Assembly (NCBI GenBank): GCA_905235905.1
Contig: CAJONO010000089.1
Span: 1 to 63,772 of the forward strand
Direction of reading: 5' to 3'
Length of the DNA stretch: 63,772 nucleotides
Source of the DNA: an uncultured Prevotella sp.
GTDB taxonomy: Bacteria; Bacteroidota; Bacteroidia; Bacteroidales; Bacteroidaceae
The notes under the pieces are model-generated. The model did no database searches, was not told the origin of the DNA, and saw nothing but the letters and a program-made list of their open reading frames with translations. Shown here piece after piece: positions 57,370-63,772 of this stretch; position 1 is the first letter of the stretch; each line of letters opens with the position of its first letter. The translations under genes and the position numbers were made by a program.

Positions 57370-57504
57370 ATTAGGCCGCAATCCGTGCTGAATTAGGCTG
57401 CAATCCATACTGAATTACGACATAATTCATGCTAGATTACGACATAATTCATGCTAGATTACGACATAATTCATGCTGGATTACGGCACAATCCGTGCTG
57501 AATT
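57358..57504. repeat. 22-bp-period array D between convergent genes
   Basis: Six 15-bp units start at 57380, 57402, 57424, 57446, 57468 and 57490 (for example AATTCATGCTAGATT, AATCCGTGCTGAATT) with 7-bp spacers. A degenerate unit at 57358 covers the manA stop. The array ends exactly at the stop codon of the next, minus-strand gene, so the whole gap is array. Confidence 0.92.
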
Positions 57505-58947
57505 TCACAGTCTTTTCTTGCCTAAGGGGATGCTCAGGCCTATCATGGCGTTGACGCACTTCGAGTTGTTGCCAAAATACATGTAGTCGGTGCCAAGGTA
57601 GAGAGGGCCGAGTTTCAGGCCGAGGCCAATGGACTGGCCGGCACTCTGAATCATGGAGTAGGACAGTGCCACGTTCAAGGCCGAACTAAGGTTGTAGGCA
57701 CCCGAAAGGGTGAGTTCGGTGAGGGTCTTGGGCTTGGCGAAGCGAGTGGTGGAGAGCAGGCCGAGCACCAGCTTGTCGTCAAGCAGCTTGTATTGGCCAC
57801 CTACCGAGACGGTGGTGTAGAGCGACGTGGTTGTGCTCTCGCCTTCCGACTCCTGCATGTTGAGCATCTTGAAGTTGATGATGTCCTCGCTCGACACCTT
57901 CTCGGCAAAGCGCATCAGGTCGTCGTCGTTGTCGAGGTTATAGGTCTCGTCGACGCCGATGGTAATCTCCTGTGCGTCTTTCTTTCCCCAGTTAATGAAT
58001 CCCAGGTCGGTGATACCCGCCGTAATGGTGAGGTTGTCCAGCACCTTGTAGGTGGCACCGAGGTCTAAGCCGATGCCATAGCCCGACACGCCGAAGCCGT
58101 TCATGTCGGCACCGTCAATCGAGCCGTCGGCCTTCTTCTTCCACTTCAGGCCGCCCATCGATGTCTTCATCGAGCCGGCAACCTTCATGCTGGCCGTACC
58201 CGTAATCTTGCTTCGAACCTCCTGTGCTGCTTTCTGGATGTCTTCGATAGTGGCGTAGTCAGACCAGTCGAAATTGCTGGCTGCGTCGAAGTCGAGACCT
58301 GTGGGGGTGCTGACGCTCAGGTCTTGAATCTTGAAGTCCATCCTTGCCAGTCCGAACAGCGCTTTCACCTTGGCACCAACGGTCAGCTGGTCGTTAATGC
58401 GCCGTGCATAGCCCACGCCCACTTCCTGATAGGCCTGCATCTGTATTTCCTCGCCTGCAAGCGAGAAGTCGACGCCGTTAGTCCAGTCGATGGCGCCACC
58501 GTTCATGTCGTTCATGAAGGTGAAGAGCGTCTTGGGCATCGATGCCCCCACGTCGATACGCGTACCAATGCTGAAACTCCAGAAGCCCTTGCCCTGCACC
58601 CAGCCGGCACCTAACTGGTCCCATGCCACGCTCATGGTCAGCGTGTTGTCGTCCTTGAGCTTGCTGAGGAAGTCGTCGCTACTGAAATAGTTATCCTTGG
58701 CATCTATCATGTCGACGACATCGTTTATGCCAAAGACGTTCGACTTTACCGCAGTGCCGAAGGGGCCCAGCAGTGGGGCCACGTAGCCGCGAGAGGGTGT
58801 CATGGCGGGGTTCATCTGCATGGCGTATGGCACATCCTGTGAGTAGGACGTGCGGAGGAACTGGGCGTTGACAAACGCCGTCGAGGCTACGGCAAGCATG
58901 AGCAGGCTTGCCCGCTTTCTCGTAAAAATACCGTTTTTCATATTCAC
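57505..58947 (-). CDS. DUF5723-like outer-membrane beta-barrel protein
   Basis: A 480-residue protein with a signal peptide (MNMKNGIFTRKRASLLMLAV, cleavage near NAQF at about 28). The body alternates hydrophobic and polar residues and ends in GLSIPLGKKRL. It resembles DUF5723 proteins, a Bacteroidota family of FadL/PorV-like barrels with unknown function. It is not linked to the mannan genes by orientation; a 22-bp array separates it from manA. Confidence 0.72.
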   Translation of the reverse strand: MNMKNGIFTRKRASLLMLAVASTAFVNAQFLRTSYSQDVPYAMQMNPAMTPSRGYVAPLLGPFGTAVKSNVFGINDVVDMIDAKDNYFSSDDFLSKLKDDNTLTMSVAWDQLGAGWVQGKGFWSFSIGTRIDVGASMPKTLFTFMNDMNGGAIDWTNGVDFSLAGEEIQMQAYQEVGVGYARRINDQLTVGAKVKALFGLARMDFKIQDLSVSTPTGLDFDAASNFDWSDYATIEDIQKAAQEVRSKITGTASMKVAGSMKTSMGGLKWKKKADGSIDGADMNGFGVSGYGIGLDLGATYKVLDNLTITAGITDLGFINWGKKDAQEITIGVDETYNLDNDDDLMRFAEKVSSEDIINFKMLNMQESEGESTTTSLYTTVSVGGQYKLLDDKLVLGLLSTTRFAKPKTLTELTLSGAYNLSSALNVALSYSMIQSAGQSIGLGLKLGPLYLGTDYMYFGNNSKCVNAMIGLSIPLGKKRL

Positions 58948-59008
58948 AAAGTTTTATAGTTATTGGTTAATAAATGATGGGCAAAATCGTTCGGGGAAAT
59001 GGTTTCTC

Positions 59009-59617
59009 TCAGAAGTTCAGGCCGAAGTTCACGAAGAAGGCGTTGCCGTGTATGGTGTTGTACTCGCCCTTGGCAATGTTGGCAATGCCTACCTGGTAGC
59101 CGGCCTCTAAATAGAGCAGGCTCCACTCCACGCCGCAGCCCAGCTTCACGCCCACGTCGAAGTGGTTGTAGCCGTCCTTGTAGGAGCTTTCGTTGTACTG
59201 GGTGACGGGATCCTTCGTCTTGCCTGCAAAGCCGTAGCTGAAGGCAGGGCCTATATAGGGCAGCACATGCACGTCGTCGGTGGGGCTGAAGCCGTACTTC
59301 ACGAGGATGGGAATCTCCAAATAGGTGAGTCCTATGGTTTTCTTCTCCTTTTTCGCTCCGCGCTCGGTGTAGTAGAGTCCGCTCTCCAAGAAGATGGGGG
59401 TGGTGTCGCTGATGCGCAGGCCCATCACGAAGCCGAGGTTGAAACTGGTGCGTGAGTCCATGTTGGGATTGTCTTCGCCGCTGAGCGATGCCACGTTGAC
59501 ACCCATGCGCAGACCGTAATACTTCTGAATCGAGACGTCGCCGCTTTCGTACTGTGCAAACGAGCTGGCAGCAAAGCAGGCAACCATGATCGTGGTAAGT
59601 AGTTTTTTCATAATCAC
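59009..59617 (-). CDS. Porin family / PorT-like outer-membrane beta-barrel protein
   Basis: A 202-residue protein with a signal peptide (cleavage after SSFAQ near 21; the third codon is an alternative start Met). GLRMGVNVASLSGEDN near 36 and a C-terminal beta-strand ending in Phe (FFVNFGLNF) indicate a small 8-strand barrel of the PorT/OMP_b-brl_2 type. Substrate or function not evident. It is 61 bp upstream of the DUF5723 gene on the same strand. Confidence 0.82.
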   Translation of the reverse strand: MIMKKLLTTIMVACFAASSFAQYESGDVSIQKYYGLRMGVNVASLSGEDNPNMDSRTSFNLGFVMGLRISDTTPIFLESGLYYTERGAKKEKKTIGLTYLEIPILVKYGFSPTDDVHVLPYIGPAFSYGFAGKTKDPVTQYNESSYKDGYNHFDVGVKLGCGVEWSLLYLEAGYQVGIANIAKGEYNTIHGNAFFVNFGLNF

Positions 59618-59631
59618 TATAGTTTTAATTG

Positions 59632-62505
59632 TTATTTGTAGATGTCTTCCTTTTTCAGCTCAACCACCTGACCATAGCGCCGAAGGGCAGCCATATCGGT
59701 TTGCTTGCGGTCGCCGACAACCATCCACACCCTTCGGTTTCCCGCCACATGGCGGCGGTGGTAGTCGGCAATCTGTTGCACCGAGACGGCAGGGACATGC
59801 TCTACCAGCGCGGCATCGGGGTCGGCATGGTAGCCGTCAAGATGCTTGTCGGCAATATAGTGGGCTATCCCCCTGAACGATGGGTAGCCGTTCTGCACAT
59901 CGCTTAGCAGTTCCTGGCGCGCAGCCTCCAAGTTTTCTTCCTTCATGGGCATGTGGCGCAGCAGCGAATCGACGGTACCCATTACCAGCAAGGTCTTGTC
60001 GGCTTGGGTGCCAGTCATGGTGATGAAGGCCAGCGAATCGGCCGGATGGGTGGCCGCCGACGGCAGGATGCTCATGCCCTGCGTACTGTAGGCCAGCGAC
60101 CTGTATTCCCTGACGTTCTGGAACAGCACCGACGACATGCCGCTGCCCATATACTGGCTCCACAGCTGGGCCACGGCCCTTTCCTCGGCGGTGGGGGCTG
60201 GCGACAGCTGCTCGTAGGAGAGCACGAGGTTCTGACGCGACTTGGGTACATGGTAGAAGAACACCAGCGGCTGTTCGCAGGGCAGCGTCTTCCTGTAGGT
60301 GTCGGCCCTTGGCTTGCTGTATTGCGAAAGGGGCAGGTGCTGCCTCAACAGTGCAGCCACATCGTCGGCAGGCTGTCGGCCACAGTACAACAGCTCGCAC
60401 GAATATTGCTGCAGCTCCTTGAGCAGTAGCAGCAGGTCGCTGCTCTTCATACGCTTCACGTCCTTCAGCGACACTTGACGCAGATAGCTCGACTCCCCTC
60501 CGAAGGCTATGCGCTGCAACAGCGGCATCATCACGTCGTCCTTCTGCTTACCAAACGACTTATGCTGCACCTTACTGGCCTGCTTCAGCTCCCTCATCAC
60601 GTCCTGGTCGGCCTTGGCATGCTTCAGCACATGGGCCAAAAGCCGCAGGGCGGGCTCTAAATAGGCATCACGCCCGGTAAGCGTCACCGAGAACGTCTTC
60701 AGGTCGGCTTTATAGTCTACGTCGGTCCCTATCTGCTGCCAGGCTTTCTCTACCTGCTGCTTGGTGAGCGAGTCGGTGCCTACGTCGGAAAGGTAGTTGG
60801 CCAAAAGTGCCAGCGCTGGTGTGTGGCGGGTGCCATCGAGGAAGCGCAGGGTCAGCGTGAAAATGTCGTTAACGGGATTGGGCGTGGTATAGAGCCACAC
60901 GGTGGGCGACAGTGCCACACGCTGGGCATCGCGCTCAAAGTCTACCACTCTCACAGCCTTCTGGTCGACGGGCATCTGCTCAAGTTCCTTGGCGTAAGCC
61001 GACTTGGCCCCTGCATTCCGAGGACTCATGGGCTTGTAGCCAGGCTGCGAGAGAGTTTCCTTTGGCTCCATGCCATACTTCTTGCGGAGCGTGAGATAGG
61101 GTTCGGCGTAGTACTTGTTGGCCACACGCACCACATCCTGACGGCCTACGGCCCTGATGCGCTCCAACCTATCGAGCACCCGCTGCCACGTCTGCCCCTT
61201 CGAATAGGCATCGAGCATCAGGGCCGCTCGTCCGTTGATGGTTTCCATCTCCTTTTCCAGTTCGAGCAGCGTGTTGCGCTTCAGCTGTTCGAGGGCCTCA
61301 TCGCTAAAGTCGCCTCGCTTCAGCCGCTCCACCTGCTGCAGGCAGGCTTTCTCGGCCTTGCTGAGCTTTCCGAAAGGCAACTTGGGAATGACCAACAACG
61401 CCTGAATACCGGCATCGTTGAAGGCTAACCGCAGCGCCATAGCCCCCAGCAGCTCATGGCTATTGACAAGCGAGTCAAGGTAGCCTGCCTTGTCATTGTA
61501 GAGCAGCTTGTTACAGAGGTCGAGGGCCTCGGCATCAGGGTCATAGTCGGTGGGGGCACGAAATACCAACGCCTCAGCCTTCACAATAGGTATGGGCAGC
61601 TTAATGCTGACCGTCGTGGGGCTGAAGGGTGGCACGGCAACTGGGGAGCGGCGTGGTTGCTCACCCCTTGGCAAACGGCCAAAGGTGTTGTTGAGAAGCT
61701 GGCCGAGCGAGTCGGCATGAATGTCGCCACAGAGCAACAGCCCCATGTTCGAGGCCACATAATAGGTCTTGAAGAACTGCTCCATCTCAGACAGGCGCGG
61801 ATTTTTCAGACTCTCCGTCGAGCCCAGTATAGGCTCGGCGTATGGATGGTCGGCAAAGACGGCCTTCAGGGCCTTTTCCAAGGCACCGCCCATGGCATCG
61901 GCAGAACGGTTCTTCTCTTCGTAGACATTCTCCAACTCGCCCTGGAAGAGGCGGAACACAGGGTGAAGCAGCCGCTCGGAGTTCAGCCAGCACCACTGGG
62001 CGACATACTGCGGCAGGAAAGTGTTGTGGTAATAGGTCACGTCATAGCCCGTGGCAGCATTGAGGCCCGAGCCTCCAAAACGCGAGATGAGCCGGTTGAA
62101 CTCATTGGGGATGGCATAGTCGGCTGCCTTCAGGCTCAGCCTGTTGATCGTTTGCTGAATCTCACTGCGCCGTGCCTCGTCGGTAGCCTTCGCCAACAGG
62201 TCATATTGGGCGGCAATAGAGTCGAGCCAAGGCTTCTCTGCACCATAGTCTACGGTGCCCATTCTGTCGGTGCCCTTAAACATGATATGCTCGAAATAGT
62301 GGGCGATGCCCGTGCCTGGGCAGTCCTTGGCACCGGCCTTCACCACCACGGCACCATAAACCTTGGGCTGCGTGTGGTCTTCGTTCAGCCACACGGTCAT
62401 GCCGTTGTCCAAGGTGAACACCTTCACCTGCATGGCGGCAGGCACTTGCGCCACCGACAGGACAGCACACAGCAACATGCAGAGGGTGATAATAGCCTTT
62501 CTCAT
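59632..62505 (-). CDS. M16 family zinc metallopeptidase (fused double unit)
   Basis: 957 residues from the ATG at 62505, where a signal peptide begins. The active M16 half carries the inverted zinc motif HYFEH at 69-73 and a distal Glu region ENVYEEKNRSADAMGG near 170. A second, inactive M16 half follows from about 480 to the end. The protein is probably periplasmic and degrades peptides, as in pitrilysin-type enzymes. It shares orientation with the two barrel genes but has its own promoter. Confidence 0.93.
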   Translation of the reverse strand: MRKAIITLCMLLCAVLSVAQVPAAMQVKVFTLDNGMTVWLNEDHTQPKVYGAVVVKAGAKDCPGTGIAHYFEHIMFKGTDRMGTVDYGAEKPWLDSIAAQYDLLAKATDEARRSEIQQTINRLSLKAADYAIPNEFNRLISRFGGSGLNAATGYDVTYYHNTFLPQYVAQWCWLNSERLLHPVFRLFQGELENVYEEKNRSADAMGGALEKALKAVFADHPYAEPILGSTESLKNPRLSEMEQFFKTYYVASNMGLLLCGDIHADSLGQLLNNTFGRLPRGEQPRRSPVAVPPFSPTTVSIKLPIPIVKAEALVFRAPTDYDPDAEALDLCNKLLYNDKAGYLDSLVNSHELLGAMALRLAFNDAGIQALLVIPKLPFGKLSKAEKACLQQVERLKRGDFSDEALEQLKRNTLLELEKEMETINGRAALMLDAYSKGQTWQRVLDRLERIRAVGRQDVVRVANKYYAEPYLTLRKKYGMEPKETLSQPGYKPMSPRNAGAKSAYAKELEQMPVDQKAVRVVDFERDAQRVALSPTVWLYTTPNPVNDIFTLTLRFLDGTRHTPALALLANYLSDVGTDSLTKQQVEKAWQQIGTDVDYKADLKTFSVTLTGRDAYLEPALRLLAHVLKHAKADQDVMRELKQASKVQHKSFGKQKDDVMMPLLQRIAFGGESSYLRQVSLKDVKRMKSSDLLLLLKELQQYSCELLYCGRQPADDVAALLRQHLPLSQYSKPRADTYRKTLPCEQPLVFFYHVPKSRQNLVLSYEQLSPAPTAEERAVAQLWSQYMGSGMSSVLFQNVREYRSLAYSTQGMSILPSAATHPADSLAFITMTGTQADKTLLVMGTVDSLLRHMPMKEENLEAARQELLSDVQNGYPSFRGIAHYIADKHLDGYHADPDAALVEHVPAVSVQQIADYHRRHVAGNRRVWMVVGDRKQTDMAALRRYGQVVELKKEDIYK

Positions 62506-62530
62506 TTCTCGTTTCGCCGATATGATGGGG

Positions 62531-62538
62531 CAAAGGTA
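62531..62538 (-). promoter_or_regulatory. -7 box of the M16 peptidase promoter
   Basis: TACCTTTG on the minus strand, 25 bp upstream of the ATG. The -33 box is not clear. Confidence 0.5.
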
Positions 62539-62590
62539 CGAAATAAAGCTGAGATAACGAAGAAAAAGAAAGAAAAAAACGACGTTTTTC

Positions 62591-62621
62591 TTTGTGCTAT
62601 CGTGGGAAAGTGGTAACTTTG
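62591..62621 (+). promoter_or_regulatory. mutY promoter, nearly leaderless
   Basis: TTTG (62591-62594) and TAACTTTG (62614-62621) are separated by 19 bp. The ATG lies only 4 bp after the -7 box, so transcription should start at or next to the start codon. Confidence 0.65.
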
Positions 62622-62625
62622 CGCC

Positions 62626-63639
62626 ATGATTGACCACAAAGGCTACAACGATTTCACCCTGACACTGCTTCGCTGGTTCCGCGAGAATGGGCGCTCACTG
62701 CCTTGGCGAGGCACCCGTGACCCCTATGCCATCTGGCTCAGTGAAATCATTTTGCAACAGACGCGGGTGACACAGGGATGGGAGTACTGGGAACGGTTCG
62801 TGAGCCGCTGGCCCACCGTGGAGCAGCTGGCCGAAGCCACCGAAGACGAGGTGCTTCGCGAGTGGCAGGGGCTGGGCTACTACAGCCGGGCCCGCAACCT
62901 GCACCATGCCGCCCGACAGATTGTGGACATGGGCGGTTTTCCGAAAACGCTGGAGGGCATCAGGAGCCTGAAAGGTGTGGGCGACTATACGGCGGCAGCC
63001 ATCGGGTCGATGGCCTTCGACCTACCTGCCGCCGTGGTCGATGGCAATGTGTATCGCGTATTGGCTCGCTATTTCGGCATTGCCACTCCCATCAACTCGA
63101 CCGAAGGCAAGAAAGAATTTGCCGCCCTGGCCCAGGAACTGCTGCCCAAGGGCGAGGCAGCCACCTACAATCAGGCCATCATGGACTTCGGAGCCATTCA
63201 GTGTACGCCGCAGTCGCCTCGCTGCCTGCTTTGTCCGCTGCAGGAGTCGTGCTCGGCCTTGCGCGAAGGGCGAACAGAAGAGTTGCCTGTGAAGCTGAAG
63301 ACAGTGAAGGTAAAAGAGCGCCGTTTGACCTATATTTATATAAGGTGTAAAGGCGAAACGGCCATACGCCGCCGTGGCGAGGGTGACATCTGGCAAGGGT
63401 TGTGGGAACCGCTGTCGGCTGAGGATACGCAAATTCCCACTCGCCATTGCCGGTTAATCAAGAAGTCGTTCAGACATGTGCTCACCCACAGGGTGCTGCT
63501 CTGTGACTTTTACCTGTGGGAACCCAAAGAAAAGCCGTTGCTGCCAGAAGACTATATATGGGTGGAAGAGCAGGATTTAGATCGCTATGCCCTACCCCGA
63601 ATGATAGAATTATTGGTCCGAATGGTGCCCGTTCGTTGA
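62626..63639 (+). CDS. mutY: A/G-specific adenine glycosylase
   Basis: A 337-residue DNA repair enzyme that removes adenine mispaired with 8-oxoguanine. The catalytic Glu is in SEIILQQTRV near 36, the helix-hairpin-helix LKGVGDYTAAAIGS near 115 and the catalytic Asp in VVDGNVYRVL near 138. The iron-sulfur cluster cysteines follow the pattern C-x6-C-x2-C-x5-C near 200. The C-terminal NUDIX-like domain (about 228-337) recognises 8-oxoG. The mRNA appears almost leaderless. Confidence 0.97.
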   Translation: MIDHKGYNDFTLTLLRWFRENGRSLPWRGTRDPYAIWLSEIILQQTRVTQGWEYWERFVSRWPTVEQLAEATEDEVLREWQGLGYYSRARNLHHAARQIVDMGGFPKTLEGIRSLKGVGDYTAAAIGSMAFDLPAAVVDGNVYRVLARYFGIATPINSTEGKKEFAALAQELLPKGEAATYNQAIMDFGAIQCTPQSPRCLLCPLQESCSALREGRTEELPVKLKTVKVKERRLTYIYIRCKGETAIRRRGEGDIWQGLWEPLSAEDTQIPTRHCRLIKKSFRHVLTHRVLLCDFYLWEPKEKPLLPEDYIWVEEQDLDRYALPRMIELLVRMVPVR

Positions 63640-63772
63640 AAAAAAAGGTTATTTTACCGAAAAACGTCTTGTAAAAACAAAGTTTTTATTTCTAATGAAC
63701 AAATTATCTACAACCCAGCAACCTTGAGTTCCATGTGATGCTTTTTTGCGAGTTTGTGTAGATATTTCAGTT
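63640..63772. other. Gap to the right edge, no gene seen
   Basis: A/T-rich and non-coding as far as visible. It may contain the promoter region of a gene beyond the edge. Confidence 0.4.

Overview
The window looks like chromosomal DNA from a Bacteroidota bacterium of the Prevotella/Segatella group. Supporting signs are a SusC/SusD pair, type IX secretion C-terminal signals, DUF1460/DUF4421/DUF4827/DUF5723 families, weak Shine-Dalgarno sequences, and many promoters of the Bacteroidota type (TTTG about 20 bp upstream of TAnnTTTG). I see no rRNA, tRNA, CRISPR array, transposase or prophage. Family names come from recognition of motifs; no database was searched.

Layout. 1-830: a probable structured RNA on the minus strand, divergent from ffh. 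835-2175: ffh. 2324-9908: nine minus-strand envelope and housekeeping genes (YkvA, DUF1460 amidase-like, DUF4421, Gfo/Idh/MocA, EcsC/TerB-like, TPR, a small protein, holin-III-like, YtxH) behind one clear promoter. 10119-11628: SPOR lipoprotein, ruvX, def. 11638-16157: a CotH-type secreted protein and an S9 peptidase. 16784-21891: nrnA, a DUF4827 lipoprotein, glmM, a conserved hypothetical, and a saccharopine-dehydrogenase-like enzyme. 21934-29768: an eight-gene minus-strand cluster. Its first part is a GntR-controlled ABC system and its second part a MacAB-TolC-like exporter. 30229-35472: purB, an unusual pseudouridine synthase, asnS, yjjG.

35768-57369 is a beta-mannan/galactomannan utilisation locus. 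It holds an AraC regulator, two secreted CTD proteins each followed by a 53-55-residue acidic peptide, two GH26 mannanases, a three-module secreted protein, SusC, SusD and a surface glycan-binding protein. It also has a GH36 alpha-galactosidase, a GH130 phosphorylase, a GPH-type transporter, a cellobiose/mannobiose 2-epimerase and a mannose-6-phosphate isomerase. Together they give the route from polymer to mannobiose, Man-Glc, Man-1-P plus glucose, and Man-6-P to Fru-6-P. Three promoters in the locus carry a similar 24-bp element exactly 48 bp upstream of their -7 box, which points to a shared regulator and draws the small-peptide module into the regulon. 57505-63639: DUF5723, a porin-like barrel, an M16 peptidase, and a divergent mutY.

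Repeats are the most unusual aspect. (1) Seven intergenic arrays have a strict 22-bp period, mostly 15-bp pseudo-palindromes with 7-bp spacers. Three of them lie in a composite element of about 135-180 bp, two of which also carry an ARG-box-like palindrome. (2) Heptanucleotide repeats sit at gene ends and inside purB, the GH130 gene and the saccharopine-dehydrogenase-like gene. (3) GC-rich palindromic elements are inserted in frame in glmM, the epimerase gene and a PUL gene.
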